A stretch of 64,000 nucleotides of DNA from Curtobacterium sp. MCLR17_007 (GCF_003234655.2 NZ_CP126271.1:1054001-1118000); one strand, 5' to 3'; positions 1 through 12,567 are shown, counted from the first letter of the stretch. Numbers and translations: made by a program. Notes: generated from the sequence alone by a model not told the origin.

Positions 1-1848
1 GTGTGGAATATGACCGGCACCCCGCAGCGCATCGACGACGAGGGGACCTACACCGCCCAGGCGTGGGCGATCACGAACCTCGGCGAGCTGACCCACTACA
101 CGTACTGGTACGACCACCCGCCGCTCGGGTGGATCCAGATCGCGGGCTACACCTCGCTGACCGGGGCGTTCGCGCGCTACCCGTTCGCCGTCGAGGCCGC
201 CCGTGAGGCAATGGTGTTCTTCGCCGCCGCCTCGGCCGTTCTGCTCTTCGTCCTGGGTCGTCGCCTCGGCATGCACCGCTCGGCCAGCGCCGCCGCGGTC
301 CTCGTCTTCGCGCTGTCGCCCCTGGCCCTGCAGTACCACCGCACGGTGTACATCGACAACGTCGCGACGCCGTGGCTCCTCGCCGCGTTCGTGCTCGTGT
401 TGAGCCGCCGTCAGCAGCTCGCCGGCTTCGTCGGCGCCGCGGCGTGCCTCGGCATCGCGGTGCTCAGCAAGGAGACGTACCTGCTCGCGCTGCCGTTCCT
501 GATCTGGATGGCCGTGCGTCGCGCCGACCCGAGCACGCGTCGGTACACGCTGAGCGTCGCCGGAGCGGTCCTCGCCGTCATCGGCGGTGGGTACATCCTG
601 CTCGCCGCGGTCAAGGGCGAACTCGTGCCCACCCCGGGCAAGGTCAGCCTGCTCGAGGGCATCACCTACCAGCTCGGCAGCCGCCAGGCGAGCGGGTCAG
701 TGTTCACCGGGGGCAGCCTGGCGAACGAGGCCGCCGCGCAGTGGTGGGCGCTCGACCCGGCGTTCATCGTGCTCGGCTCCGCCGCGGCCGTCGTGGGGCT
801 CTTCGTGCGACGGGTCCGCCCGATCGCTGCGATGCTCGTCTTCCTGCTCGCGTTCATGTTCCGCCCGAACGGCTACCTCCCGGTCCCGTACGTGATCATG
901 CTCGTGCCGTTCGCCGCCCTCCTCGTCGCCTTCCTCGCGGAGCGGTCCGTGCTCGCCGTCACCGGCGTCACGGCATTCGGCGCGAAGAACCGAGCGCGTG
1001 CCGGTGCCCGCCGGGTGCTCGGCACCACGTGGGCGCTCGTCACCGCCGCCGCGCTCGTCGTCGCCGTGCCGCTCTGGGGTTCGCAGCTGCGCGGGTTCCT
1101 GATCACCGACCTCGACCAGCCGATGGCGCAGGCCGAGAACTGGATCGGCGACAACGTCGACAAGTCCTCCCGGATGCTCGTCGACGACGCCATGTGGGTC
1201 GACCTGGTCAAGGACGGCTTCGCCCGGAACAACGTCGTCTGGTACTACAAGCTCGACACGGACGGAGCGGTCGAGAAGCAGTCGCCGAACGGCTGGAAGG
1301 ACTCCGACTACGTCGTCACGACGGACTCGATGCGCACCGGCGGGAACTCCTCGTCCGACGTGCGCCAGGCGATCCAGAACTCGACGGTCGTCGCGAGCTT
1401 CGGCACCGGCAACCAGATGGTCGACGTCCGCCAGATCCACCCGCAGGGCGAGGCCACCGCGAAGCAGGAGATCACCCGCGCGTCCGACCAGCGCAAGACG
1501 CTCGGCACCCAGCTCGCGCAGAACCCTGCACTCGACGCCGACGCCGGCACCCAGTCGCAGTTCCGGGCCGGGCAGGTCGACTCGCGGGCGATGCTCGCCC
1601 TCGGACAGGTCCTCGCCGACCGGTCCGTGCAGGTCGCGCGCTTCACGCCGATGTCCGGGGAGACGGGGCTGTCGTTCCGCCGCCTGGTCCTGACCGCACA
1701 GAGCCCCGAGGCCGCGGTCCGCACCGAGCGGACGTTCAACGCCATGGCGACGGCCTTCCGACCCGAGTCGGTCGAGCGGGACGGCGACACCCTGACGGTC
1801 GTCTTCCCGACCTCCGACCCGACGACCACCACGATCAGCGCATCGTGA
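1..1848 (+). CDS. GT-C family membrane glycosyltransferase (ArnT/PMT-like), 5' end cut off
   Basis: Polytopic membrane glycosyltransferase, probably moving a sugar from a polyprenyl-phosphate donor to an acceptor outside the membrane. The visible part opens with an acidic motif (DDEGTY, about residue 12) of the kind found in the first outside loop of GT39/ArnT enzymes, then about eight hydrophobic segments to residue 370 and a soluble C-terminal domain of about 245 residues. The family normally has one transmembrane helix before the acidic loop. That helix is missing, so the GTG at base 1 is probably internal and the gene starts outside the window. Genes for a DUF4397 protein, a GH8 enzyme and a sortase follow on the same strand. 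Substrate unknown. Confidence 0.8.
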   Translation: MWNMTGTPQRIDDEGTYTAQAWAITNLGELTHYTYWYDHPPLGWIQIAGYTSLTGAFARYPFAVEAAREAMVFFAAASAVLLFVLGRRLGMHRSASAAAVLVFALSPLALQYHRTVYIDNVATPWLLAAFVLVLSRRQQLAGFVGAAACLGIAVLSKETYLLALPFLIWMAVRRADPSTRRYTLSVAGAVLAVIGGGYILLAAVKGELVPTPGKVSLLEGITYQLGSRQASGSVFTGGSLANEAAAQWWALDPAFIVLGSAAAVVGLFVRRVRPIAAMLVFLLAFMFRPNGYLPVPYVIMLVPFAALLVAFLAERSVLAVTGVTAFGAKNRARAGARRVLGTTWALVTAAALVVAVPLWGSQLRGFLITDLDQPMAQAENWIGDNVDKSSRMLVDDAMWVDLVKDGFARNNVVWYYKLDTDGAVEKQSPNGWKDSDYVVTTDSMRTGGNSSSDVRQAIQNSTVVASFGTGNQMVDVRQIHPQGEATAKQEITRASDQRKTLGTQLAQNPALDADAGTQSQFRAGQVDSRAMLALGQVLADRSVQVARFTPMSGETGLSFRRLVLTAQSPEAAVRTERTFNAMATAFRPESVERDGDTLTVVFPTSDPTTTTISAS

Positions 1849-1885
1849 CCGAACCCAGCACGACCCGACCCGAAGGAGCACGACC

Positions 1886-2728
1886 ATGAACGCCGCTGCA
1901 CCCCAGACCACGACCGCACGTCACCCCCGCCGTCGCATCGCGGTGGTCGGAGCCCTCGCCGCGACCCTCGTCGCCGCCACCGTGGGCCTGGCCGCCCCCC
2001 AGTCCGCGACCGCCGCCACCGACGACGGCTGGCTCCGCGTCGGCCACCTGTCGCCCGACACGAAGGGCGTCGACGTCGAACTGTCGAGCCTGGCCGGCGG
2101 CAAGAAGGTCTTCGGGCTCGACGACGTCACCTACGGCCAGGTGAGCGGGTACCAGGAGCTCCCGAGCGGCACCTACGTGCTCTCGATGCGCGCCGCCGAC
2201 GCTCCGGACTCCACGCCGGTCATCTCGACCGACGTCACGGTGCAGCCCGGCAACGCCAGCACCGTGGTCGCCTACGGCAAGAACACCTCGCTGAAGACCG
2301 CGGCCTACACGGACGACCTGCAGCAGCCGGGCGACGGCAAGGCGAAGCTCCGGCTCGTCCAGGCCGCCACCACGGCGAAGAAGGTCGACGTCACCGCGTC
2401 GGACGGCACCCAGGTCGCCTCCGACGCCGCCTTCGGTTCGGCGTCGCAGTACGCGACCGTCGCCGCGGGCAAATGGGACCTCGACGTCTCCGGTGGTGGC
2501 CAGACCGGCAGCGCGAAGCTGGACCTGGCGGGCAACACCGTCTCGACCCTGTTCGTCCTGGACGACAGCAAGGGCGACCTGACGATCGTGCCGGTCACCG
2601 ACGCGGCGGCGACCGCCACCACCCCGAGCGGCGGCGTCCAGACGGGTGGCGGCGGCACGGCCGCCGACCGCGGCGCGACCGACTTCCTGCACTCGGTCAT
2701 CCGCGCGTTCCGCGGACTGTTCCACTGA
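1886..2728 (+). CDS. Secreted DUF4397 domain protein
   Basis: 280 residues. An AAGGAG ribosome site lies about 7 bases before the ATG. The N-terminus has a twin-arginine-like basic stretch (RHPRRR), a hydrophobic core and a likely signal-peptidase site near ATAA (about residue 43). The mature part holds repeated beta-rich DUF4397 modules (GWLRVGHLSPD near residue 48, KLRLVQAATTAKKVDV near 153). The C-terminus ends in a short Gly-rich linker and an amphipathic tail, with no LPXTG motif visible although a sortase gene lies 1.2 kb downstream. The family is extracellular and often sits next to class F sortases in actinobacteria; its biochemical role is not known. Confidence 0.85.
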   Translation: MNAAAPQTTTARHPRRRIAVVGALAATLVAATVGLAAPQSATAATDDGWLRVGHLSPDTKGVDVELSSLAGGKKVFGLDDVTYGQVSGYQELPSGTYVLSMRAADAPDSTPVISTDVTVQPGNASTVVAYGKNTSLKTAAYTDDLQQPGDGKAKLRLVQAATTAKKVDVTASDGTQVASDAAFGSASQYATVAAGKWDLDVSGGGQTGSAKLDLAGNTVSTLFVLDDSKGDLTIVPVTDAAATATTPSGGVQTGGGGTAADRGATDFLHSVIRAFRGLFH

Positions 2729-2822
2729 TCCGGACTGGAGGCCCGGACCGCCTGAGCCGATCCGCTCACGTGGTCCGCGCCTCCCGTCCCGTGCCCCACC
2801 CACCAGCAGAGAGCGAGCCAGC

Positions 2823-3980
2823 ATGACCCGCAGGAACTGGATCCCCGTCACCGCCGTGGCGCTCACGGCCGTCGTCGTCGCCGGGGGGATCGCCGTCGCG
2901 GCGGTCCACCCCTGGGCCGACCCGGCACCGGACGCCGGGGGCGCGTCCACACCGACCTCGACCACGGCGCCGAGCGGTGTCCGCTCGGTGGCGCAGCTCC
3001 GCACCGACTTCCTCGACCGCTACGTCGAGGACGGCCGCGTGGTCCGCAAGGACCAGGGCAGCGACACCGTCAGCGAGGGGCAGGCGTACGGCCTGCTCAT
3101 CGCCTACGCCGCGGGTGACCGGGAGCGCTTCGGCGACATCTGGTCGTGGACGAAGCGCCACCTGCTGACCGACGACGACCTGCTCGCCTGGCGCTGGACG
3201 CCCGACGGCGGGGTCGCCGACGACCAGTCCGCGTCCGACGCCGACCTCGACGCTGCACGGGCACTCGTGCTCGCGGGGAAGACCTGGGACGACGACCGGT
3301 ACACCGCGGCGGGCAAGCGCATGGCCGCCGCCGTGCTCGACCACGAGACCGCGACCACCGACCTCGGCCGCATCCTGCTGCCCGGTCCCTGGGCCGACAC
3401 CGAGCCGTACCGCTACGACGCCTCCTACGCCTCGCCCGCGGCCTACCGGGTGCTCGCCGAGGCCACGGGCGACGACCGCTGGCAGGAGCTCGAGCGGGGC
3501 TCGTCCGCTGCGACCGCGGCCGTGCTCGACAAGACCGACCTGCCGAGCGACTGGTCGCAGGTGCACGCCGACGGCAGCGTCGACCCGATGCCCGCCACCG
3601 GGAACGACGCCCGCGTGCTGTACGGCTACGACGCCATGCGTCTGCCGGTCCGGTACGCCGAGGCATGCACCACCGCAGACCGGGCGCTCGCCGGGTCCAT
3701 CGCGCCGACGCTCCGTCGGACGACCCAGCTCGCCGCGCAGCTCGACCTCGGCGGCACCGCCGTGACGGGGGACCGGAGCGCCCTGGCGTACGTCGCCCGA
3801 GCCGCCGCCGAGCAGGCCTCCGGTGCGACCGGTGCCGCGACCGCGGACCTCGAGCGCGCGGACCGCACCTCGGCCACCACGCCGACGTACTACGGCGACG
3901 CGTGGGCCGCCCTCGGTGCCACGATGCTCACCTCCGACGTGCTCGGCGGATGCGCCGGCGACGCGGGAGGCGCCTCGTGA
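2823..3980 (+). CDS. Glycoside hydrolase family 8 (endoglucanase-like), membrane-anchored or secreted
   Basis: 385 residues, starting at an ATG preceded by AGAGCGAG. Residues 7-28 form a signal anchor, followed by a Ser/Thr/Pro linker and a GH8 (alpha/alpha)6-barrel domain. The sequence SEGQAYG puts the expected catalytic acid Glu at about residue 85, and SASDADLD puts the expected base Asp at about 139, both in GH8 context. GH8 members cut beta-1,4 glucans, xylan or chitosan; bacterial homologues often trim cellulose-like exopolysaccharide during export. With the neighbouring glycosyltransferase and sortase it suggests surface polysaccharide processing. The stop overlaps the GTG of the sortase gene by four bases, so the two are probably translationally coupled. 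Confidence 0.85.
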   Translation: MTRRNWIPVTAVALTAVVVAGGIAVAAVHPWADPAPDAGGASTPTSTTAPSGVRSVAQLRTDFLDRYVEDGRVVRKDQGSDTVSEGQAYGLLIAYAAGDRERFGDIWSWTKRHLLTDDDLLAWRWTPDGGVADDQSASDADLDAARALVLAGKTWDDDRYTAAGKRMAAAVLDHETATTDLGRILLPGPWADTEPYRYDASYASPAAYRVLAEATGDDRWQELERGSSAATAAVLDKTDLPSDWSQVHADGSVDPMPATGNDARVLYGYDAMRLPVRYAEACTTADRALAGSIAPTLRRTTQLAAQLDLGGTAVTGDRSALAYVARAAAEQASGATGAATADLERADRTSATTPTYYGDAWAALGATMLTSDVLGGCAGDAGGAS

Positions 3981-4705
3981 GCGGGCGTCGGGTGGCTGCC
4001 CGCACCCCTTCGCGGTGGTCCGGACGGCGCCTCGGGGTCGTCGTCGCCGGTGTGGCGACGGTGGTCGTGGCGGCTGCCGTGGTCACCGGTGTCGCCGTCG
4101 CCGCGGGCAACGCGCCCGTCGCGGCACCGACCTCCGGGCCCGGGGCGTCGTCCTCGGGGGCTGCCGGGGCCTCCGGGTCCGCTGCTCCGGGGGCCTCCGG
4201 TGGCGGGGACCGGGACACGACCGGGTTCCAGGACCCGGCGGCTCCCGTGGCCAAGTCCGACGCGACGCCCGCGCGCGTGACGATCCCGGCCATCGGGGTC
4301 GACGCCGCACTGGAGGACCTGCACCGCGGGTCGGCCGGCGAACTCGACCCGCCGACCGGGTGGGACGACGCCGGCTGGTTCAGCGACGGCATCGTCCCCG
4401 GCGAGGTCGGTCCCGCCGTCATCGCCGGCCACGTCGACAGCCCGACCAGCGCCGCGGTGTTCTTCCGCCTGGACGAACTCGTGTCGGGTGACCAGATCCA
4501 CGTCGCGATGACCGACGGCACGACCCGGACCTTCACCGTGGACCGCACCGAACGGGCTGCGAAGTCGGCGTTCCCGACGAGCGACGTCTACGGCGTGACC
4601 CCCACGCCGACCCTGCGGCTCATCACGTGCGACGGCACCTTCGACACCGCCACCGGGCACTACACAGACAACCTGATCGTGTTCGCAGAGCTGTCGGACT
4701 CCTGA
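3977..4705 (+). CDS. Class F sortase
   Basis: 242 residues, GTG start in a GTGA overlap with the GH8 gene. One membrane helix (about residues 19-43) is followed by a Gly/Ala/Ser-rich linker and the sortase beta-barrel. Catalytic residues are visible: His152 in AGHVDS and Cys218 in LITCDGTFD. The region where a catalytic Arg is often found reads GHYTDN, so an Arg is not obvious there; the active site may use another Arg, and I would not call it inactive. Class F enzymes are actinobacterial cysteine transpeptidases joining surface proteins to the wall. No protein with a clear LPXTG signal is encoded nearby, so its substrate is unknown. Confidence 0.88.
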   Translation: MSGRRVAARTPSRWSGRRLGVVVAGVATVVVAAAVVTGVAVAAGNAPVAAPTSGPGASSSGAAGASGSAAPGASGGGDRDTTGFQDPAAPVAKSDATPARVTIPAIGVDAALEDLHRGSAGELDPPTGWDDAGWFSDGIVPGEVGPAVIAGHVDSPTSAAVFFRLDELVSGDQIHVAMTDGTTRTFTVDRTERAAKSAFPTSDVYGVTPTPTLRLITCDGTFDTATGHYTDNLIVFAELSDS

Positions 4706-4752
4706 CCCAGCACACGCCCGATACGTTCGACCAGAAGCACCCGAGGAGCATC

Positions 4753-5547
4753 ATGAGCGAGACCCTGGTCATCATCCCGACCTACGACGAGGCGGAGAAC
4801 ATCCGTCCGATCGTGGAGCGCACCCTGGCCGCCACCGATGAGCACGTCCACGTGCTGGTCGTCGACGACAACTCGCCCGACGGCACCGGCGACATCGCCG
4901 ACGCCATGACGACGGAGACCGACCGGGTGCACGTGCTCCACCGCACCGAGAAGAACGGGCTCGGCGGTGCCTACCTGGCCGGCTTCGACTGGGGCCTGGC
5001 GAACGGGTACGACAAGCTCGTCGAGATGGACGCAGACGGCTCGCACCACCCCGAGTACCTGCCGTGGATGCTCGAGCTGGCCGACTCGAACGACCTGGTC
5101 CTCGGCTCCCGCTGGATCCACGGCGGCGAGGTCGAGAACTGGCCGTGGCACCGCGAGCTCCTCTCCCGCGGTGGCAACCTGTACACGCGACTCGCGCTCG
5201 GCATCGCCGTGCGCGACGCGACCGGCGGGTTCCGCGTCTTCACCCGGTCGGCGCTCGAGCGCATCGACCTGTCCGGGATCGCGTCCAAGGGGTACTGCTT
5301 CCAGGTCGACCTGTGCTGGCGTGCCCTCGAGGCCGGCCTGCAGGTCGTCGAGACGCCGATCACGTTCACCGAGCGTGAGTTCGGCGTGTCCAAGATGAGC
5401 GGCAACATCGTCCGCGAGAGCCTGACCCTCGTCACGAAGTGGGGCATCGACCGCCGTCTGCGCGAGGTCCGTGCGCTCGCCACGGAGCACAAGCCGCTGC
5501 CGTCCGTGCGGCGCAACGCACACGCCGTGCCGAACCCGATCCGCTGA
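4753..5547 (+). CDS. ppm1: Polyprenol-phosphate mannose synthase (GT2, DPM1-like)
   Basis: 264 residues. Transfers mannose from GDP-mannose to polyprenyl phosphate, giving the donor for extracytoplasmic mannosyltransferases. The GT2 fold is clear: IIPTYDEAENI at the N-terminus, VVDDNSPDGTG (nucleotide binding), the metal-binding EMDADGSHHPE, then GSRW and a conserved TGGFR. There is no C-terminal membrane domain, as in the soluble catalytic subunit of mycobacterial Ppm1 or eukaryotic DPM1. The ATG was chosen because a GAGGAG ribosome site precedes it and the conserved SETLVIIPTYDE starts there. A 13-bp hairpin terminator follows 29 bases after the stop. Confidence 0.92.
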   Translation: MSETLVIIPTYDEAENIRPIVERTLAATDEHVHVLVVDDNSPDGTGDIADAMTTETDRVHVLHRTEKNGLGGAYLAGFDWGLANGYDKLVEMDADGSHHPEYLPWMLELADSNDLVLGSRWIHGGEVENWPWHRELLSRGGNLYTRLALGIAVRDATGGFRVFTRSALERIDLSGIASKGYCFQVDLCWRALEAGLQVVETPITFTEREFGVSKMSGNIVRESLTLVTKWGIDRRLREVRALATEHKPLPSVRRNAHAVPNPIR

Positions 5548-5576
5548 GGATCCCGGGACTGCTCCCCGACACGATA

Positions 5577-5606
5577 GGGGCGGGACGGCTTCGGCCGTCC
5601 CGCCCC
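5577..5606. terminator. Bidirectional hairpin terminator between ppm1 and treZ
   Basis: A perfect 13-bp stem (GGGGCGGGACGGC and its complement) with a TTCG tetraloop lies between two convergent genes. It can serve both strands. There is only a weak T run, which is usual in GC-rich actinobacteria. Confidence 0.85.
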
Positions 5607-5633
5607 TGTCATGCGTGGTGTCGCGGCGTCGCG

Positions 5634-7397
5634 TCAGCGCACGACCAGGATCCCGCGCCCGTTGCAGTGGACCGTCTCGGGGTCGTCGTCGTCGACCGAG
5701 GCGGCCCCGAAGGCGTAGAGGACCTCGCCGGTCGCCCCGGGCACCGGCACGGTTGCGGCGTCGTCGAGGAAGTTCACCACGACGTGCACCGGCGACGCGG
5801 TCGGACCGAGCAGCCCTCGGGTGAGCACGAGCCACCGCTGGTCCTCGTCGAACCGCACGGCGTTCGCCTCGTAGCGGGGGTCGACGAAGGCCTCGTCGGT
5901 GCGCCGGAGTGCGACGAGCACACGGTAGGCGCGCAGGATGGCCGATCCGCGCGCTGACGTCGCGTCGGACCAGTCGAGCTTGGAGTCCTGGAACGTCGCC
6001 GGGTCCTGCGGGTCGGGGACGACGGACTCGTCCCACCCGTGCTGTGCGAACTCCTTGATGCGTCCCTCGGCCGTCACCTTGCCGAGCTCGGGCTCGGGGT
6101 GCGAGGTGAAGAACTGCCACGGGGTGGTCGCGGCGAACTCCTCGCCCATGAACAGCATCGGCGTGAACGGGCCGAGCAGCGTCAGGGCAGCCGCGATGAC
6201 CAGCCCCTCGTCGTCGAGCGTCGCGGCCAGGCGGTCTCCGGTGGCCCGGTTGCCGATCTGGTCGTGGTTCTGGTTCGCGACCACGAGCGCCGTCGCGGGG
6301 GAGGTGCCGCGGTCGATCGGACGACCGTGCCGCTTGCCGCGGAACGAGGACCAGGTGCCGTCGTGGAAGAAACCCTCGTGCAGCACCTTCGCCAGCGCCG
6401 ACAGCGGCGCGAAGTCGGCGTAGTACCCGGTCGTCTCGCCCGTGAGCGCGACGTGCACCGCGTGGTGGAAGTCGTCGGACCACTGCCCGGCGAGCCCGTA
6501 GCCGGCGGCGTCCTGCGAGCGGAACATGATCGGGTCGTTCAGGTCGGACTCCGCGATCAACGAGCGCGGGATGCCCGTGAAGGTCGCGAACGCCTCGGAC
6601 TCCGACGCCATCTCGGCCAGCACGTGCGGCCGCGAGGTGTCGCGGATCGCGTGCACGGCGTCGAGCCGGAGCCCGTCGACGTGGTGGTCGCGCAGCCACA
6701 TCCGCACGTTGTCGAGGACGTAGCGGCGGACCTCGGGTTCTTCGACGTTGACCGAGTCGCCCCAGGTGTTCGCCAGGCCCTGCGTCAGGTACGGGCCGTA
6801 CAGCGGCAGGTAGTTGCCGCTCGGACCGAGGTGGTTGTAGACGACGTCCTGGATCACGCCGAGCCCCAGCGCGTGCGCGGTGTCGACGAACCGGTCGTAG
6901 GCGTCCGGTCCACCGTACGGTGCGTGCACGGCGTACCACGCGACGCCGTCGTAGCCCCAGTTCCACTCGCCGTTGACGCCGTTGACCGGCAGCAGCTCGA
7001 CGAACTCCACACCCAGTTCGACCAGGTGGTCGAGCTTGGCGGCGGCCGCGTCGAGCGTGCCCTCGGGCGTGTAGGTGCCGATGTGCATCTCGTAGATGAC
7101 CGCCCCGCGGGCCGGACGACCCGTCCACGACTCGTCGGTCCAGGCGAACCGCGCGGGGTCGACGACCTCGGACGGGCCGTGCACGCCCTCGGGCTGCCAG
7201 CGGCTGCGGGGATCCGGTCGGACCGCGTCGTCGTCGTCGATGCGGAACCCGTAGCGAGCGCCCACGACGGGGACGATCGCATCGGTCCGCCACCAGTCGT
7301 CGTCGCCGCGGGTCAGCGGGTACTCGGCGCCGTCGACGACCAGGCGCACACGCTCAGGGGTCGGCGCCCAGACGGCATAACGGTCGGGTGCGGTCAT
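5634..7397 (-). CDS. treZ: Malto-oligosyltrehalose trehalohydrolase
   Basis: 587 residues, last gene of the glgX-treY-treZ operon. Releases free trehalose from maltooligosyl trehalose made by TreY. The N-terminal module ([17 protein letters not shown]) is the family's carbohydrate-binding-like domain, followed by a GH13 barrel: [23 protein letters not shown] with the nucleophile Asp, and a Glu in the LIAESDLND segment. The C-terminal beta domain ends in GILVVR. The ATG forms an ATGA overlap with the treY stop, so translation is coupled. The length is typical of the family. Confidence 0.95.
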   Translation of the reverse strand: MTAPDRYAVWAPTPERVRLVVDGAEYPLTRGDDDWWRTDAIVPVVGARYGFRIDDDDAVRPDPRSRWQPEGVHGPSEVVDPARFAWTDESWTGRPARGAVIYEMHIGTYTPEGTLDAAAAKLDHLVELGVEFVELLPVNGVNGEWNWGYDGVAWYAVHAPYGGPDAYDRFVDTAHALGLGVIQDVVYNHLGPSGNYLPLYGPYLTQGLANTWGDSVNVEEPEVRRYVLDNVRMWLRDHHVDGLRLDAVHAIRDTSRPHVLAEMASESEAFATFTGIPRSLIAESDLNDPIMFRSQDAAGYGLAGQWSDDFHHAVHVALTGETTGYYADFAPLSALAKVLHEGFFHDGTWSSFRGKRHGRPIDRGTSPATALVVANQNHDQIGNRATGDRLAATLDDEGLVIAAALTLLGPFTPMLFMGEEFAATTPWQFFTSHPEPELGKVTAEGRIKEFAQHGWDESVVPDPQDPATFQDSKLDWSDATSARGSAILRAYRVLVALRRTDEAFVDPRYEANAVRFDEDQRWLVLTRGLLGPTASPVHVVVNFLDDAATVPVPGATGEVLYAFGAASVDDDDPETVHCNGRGILVVR

Positions 7398-9855
7398 GCG
7401 TGACCCTCCAGGATCTCGATCTCGGCCTGCGCGTCCGTCTCGGCCTGCGCGTCCGTCTCGGGTGCGGTCGCGTCGGGTCCGGCGGACTGGTCGGTCGCGG
7501 CGTCAGCGTGGCCGGCCGCACCGAGGCGGTCCGCCGGCACCAGCAGTGCGACGGGGTAGGTGGTGAGCAGCTCGGCGAGCTGGATGCCGCGCGTCGCCGG
7601 GATGCGCCGACCCGTGAGGACGTCGACGCGGTCGACCGGGACCGGGTGGATGCAGGTGTCACCCCACCCGCCGACCCGTTCGAGGCCGATCGGCAGTCGC
7701 GTGGCGACGGTCACCGCACCGCCGCGGTCGAAGGCGACCACGTGGTCGGCCGCGCTGCCCGTGGCCTCGACCGCGAGGTGCCGCGAGAAGAGGTCGGAGT
7801 GGTCGCGCCGCAGTCGCAGGGCACGGCTGGTGACCAGCAGCTTCGCGGCACCGTCGAGATCGACCGAGGGCAGGACTTCGGGGCCGTCGTCGTCGGGGCC
7901 GTCGAGTTCGGCCAGGACACGTCGGCGCTCGGCGTAGTCGACCGCACGGCGGTTGTCTGGGTCGACCAGGGAGCGGTCCCAGAACTCGGTGCCCTGGTAG
8001 ACGTCGGGGACGCCGGGAGCGGTCAGCTGGACGAGCTTCAGTCCGAGGCCGTTCGACCAGCCGGCGGCGTTGATCCGGTCGTCGAGGTCGTCGAGCACGG
8101 CGACCACGGTCGGGTCGTCGAACGCGGCGTCGACGAGGGCGTGCATCCGACCCTCGAAGTCCTGGTCGGGGTCGGTCCACGTCGTGCTGTCGCCGGCCTC
8201 GCGCGACGCCTTCTCGGCGTAGGCGTGCAGGCGTTCCCGGCTGGCCGGACGGGCACCGACGATCGCCTGCCAGAGCAGGTTCGCGAACACCTCGTCCTCG
8301 AGCGGCGCGAGGGTGTTCAGCCGTCGGAACGTCTCGGTCCACTCGTCGCCCAGTTCGGCCAGCACCGCGATGCGGGCGCGGGTGTCCTCGCTCCGCTTGG
8401 TGTCGTGCGTGGTCAGCGTGGTCATCGTGTGCGGCCAGCTCGCCAGGCGCTCGCGCTGTGCGGCGTGGAACTCGTCCACCGTGACGGCGAAGATGCTGGG
8501 GTCGCCGCCGACCTCGCTGAGCGAGCTGAGCTTGGCGGAGCGGTAGAACGCGGTGTCCTCGACGCCCTTCGCCATCACCATGCCGCTCGTCTGCTGCAGA
8601 CGGAGCCCCGCCGCACTGGACGGGTCCACCAGCGTGGGGGCGATGCGGTCGATGACGTCGCTCAGGTCCGGTCGGGTCTCGGCGGCGCCCTCGAGTGCGT
8701 CGATCAGGTACCGGGAACCCTCGGGGAGGTAGGTCCGGTACACGTCGAAGCACGCGATGACCTCGGCGAGGGCGTCGACCAGTCGAGCGTGGTCGATCTC
8801 GGACCCGTCGGCCTCGAGCAGTCGGGCCAGGCGCTCGACCTCGCTGCCGAGGATCCCGTCGGCGATGCCGCGGCGGGTGTCGTGGGTGAGGGCGTGCCAG
8901 TCGGCGGGCTCCGACTCGACGGTCGCCCAGAGGGACTCCTCGCCGCGGGGGTCCACGAACACGCGGTCCATGGTGCCGAGCGCGTCGTACCCGGTCGTGC
9001 CGTCGACCGGCCAGCTGGCGGGCAGTTCCTCGCCCGGTTCGAGGATCTTCTCGACGAGCGTGTAGGCGCCACCGGTCAGGGCGCGGAGGTCCTCGAGGTA
9101 CCCGGCCGGGTCGTACAGGCCGTCCGGGTGGTCGATCCGGAGCCCGTCGACCAGGTCGTCGCGGAACCACTCGCCGATGACGGTGTGCGAGGCCGCGAAG
9201 ACCTCGGGGTCCTCGACGCGGATCGCCGCGAGCGTGTTCACCGCGAAGAACCGGCGGTAGTTCAGGTCGTGGTCGGCGCGCTTCCAGTGGATGAACTCGT
9301 AGTGCTGCCGGTCGTGCACGGTCTGGACGTCGTCCCCGGGGTGCACCGTGCCGGGTGCCGTCGGGTAGGCCGTCGGTCCGACGCGCAGGACCGGGCTGTC
9401 CGGGTCGCTGATGTCGAGCTCGACCCCGTCGAGCATGCGGTCGTCGAGCACGGGGACCCGCAGGCGACCGTCACCGGCCTGCCAGTCGACGTCGAAGGCC
9501 GATGCGACCGGGCTCTCCTGGCCGCGCTCGAGCAGCGACCACCACCACGGGTTGGACTCCGGGGTGGCGACCCCGACGTGGTTCGGGACGATGTCCACGA
9601 GCACGCCGAGTCCGGCCGCGTGAGCCGCCTGTGTCAGCGCACGGAACGCGTCGTCGCCGCCGCGCTCGGTGTCGACGTGCGTGTGGTCGACCACGTCGTA
9701 CCCGTGCGCGGAACCGGCCTCGGCCTGCAGCACGGGTGACAGGTAGAGCCAGTCCGCACCGAGGTCGCGCACGTACTCGACGACGTCGGTCGCGGCGGAC
9801 AGGTCGAAGTCCGGCGAGACCTGCAGCCGGTAGGTCGAGACCGGGGTCCGCTTGG

Positions 9856-9859
<4 letters not shown>
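7394..9859 (-). CDS. treY: Maltooligosyl trehalose synthase
   Basis: 821 residues. Isomerises the reducing-end alpha-1,4 bond of a maltodextrin to an alpha,alpha-1,1 bond, the first step of the TreYZ trehalose route. The start is the GTG reading [13 protein letters not shown]: family members begin with this STYRLQ strand, and the codon overlaps the glgX stop as GTGA. GH13 landmarks include [22 protein letters not shown] with the catalytic Asp, and [12 protein letters not shown] with the catalytic Glu. The last 40 residues are a low-complexity Asp/Ala/Glu/Thr tail ([13 protein letters not shown]) encoded by a short tandem repeat near 7430-7460. This tail is not needed by the family and may be strain-variable. 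Confidence 0.95.
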
Positions 9860-12102
<2,243 letters not shown>

Positions 12103-12207
12103 ACGAGCCTCCAGGTGTCTCGATGAGCGTATCGACGCCTTCCTGTGCTGTCCGCCGCCCCGAGGGGCCTGTGGACAGCTCCAACCGCTCACAGGGGTGC
12201 TCCGGAG

Positions 12208-12213
12208 TAACCT
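12208..12213 (+). promoter_or_regulatory. Leaderless-type -10 box (TAACCT) for the GerW-like gene
   Basis: TAACCT ends 6 bases before the ATG at 12220, so transcription is predicted to begin at or next to the A of the start codon. No ribosome binding site is visible. Confidence 0.6.
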
Positions 12214-12219
12214 CACGCC

Positions 12220-12540
12220 ATGACCAACATCGTCACGCAGATCGCAGACAAGGTGCGCCCCGTCGGCGTCTCCACGAACTACGGAGACCCGGTCGAGGTC
12301 GGTGACCAGACACTCATCCCGGTGTCGGTCGGCTGGTTCGGCTTCGGGGGTGGCGGCGACGACCAGAACGGGGGCGGTGGTGGCGGCGGCGCGACGCTCC
12401 CCGTCGGCGCCTACGTCCGTCGCCCCGGCAAGGACCTGGAGTTCGAACCGAACCTCATCTCGCTCATGGTGGTGTGCATCCCGGTCATCTGGGTCACGGG
12501 CACGGTCCTCCGCAAGCTCATCCGCGTCCTCAAGAAGTAG
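12220..12540 (+). CDS. GerW/YtfJ-like protein with C-terminal membrane helix
   Basis: 106 residues. The stretch YGDPVEVGDQTLIPVSVGWFGFGGG matches the GerW (spore protein YtfJ) family, which is widespread in non-sporulating actinobacteria. A Gly/Asp/Asn-rich loop follows (about residues 46-58), then a beta strand (ATLPVGAYVRRPGKDLEF) and one hydrophobic helix (about 80-98) with a Lys/Arg-rich end that should face the cytoplasm. Function outside Firmicutes is unknown. The gene is divergent from glgX and is followed by a hairpin separating it from the thiamine transporter operon. Confidence 0.75.
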   Translation: MTNIVTQIADKVRPVGVSTNYGDPVEVGDQTLIPVSVGWFGFGGGGDDQNGGGGGGGATLPVGAYVRRPGKDLEFEPNLISLMVVCIPVIWVTGTVLRKLIRVLKK

Positions 12541-12567
12541 GCCCGACCGAGCACGAGCACGACACCA

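Noticed and set aside
3977..4705. Sortase as a pseudogene because no catalytic Arg is seen in the usual place
   Set aside because: His and Cys are intact and the fold is complete; the Arg may be elsewhere or the motif may be of the GHYxDN form found in similar proteins.
4660..7293. Long minus-strand frame across ppm1 and treZ
   Set aside because: Crosses a terminator and runs antisense to ppm1 and out of frame with treZ; no domain seen.
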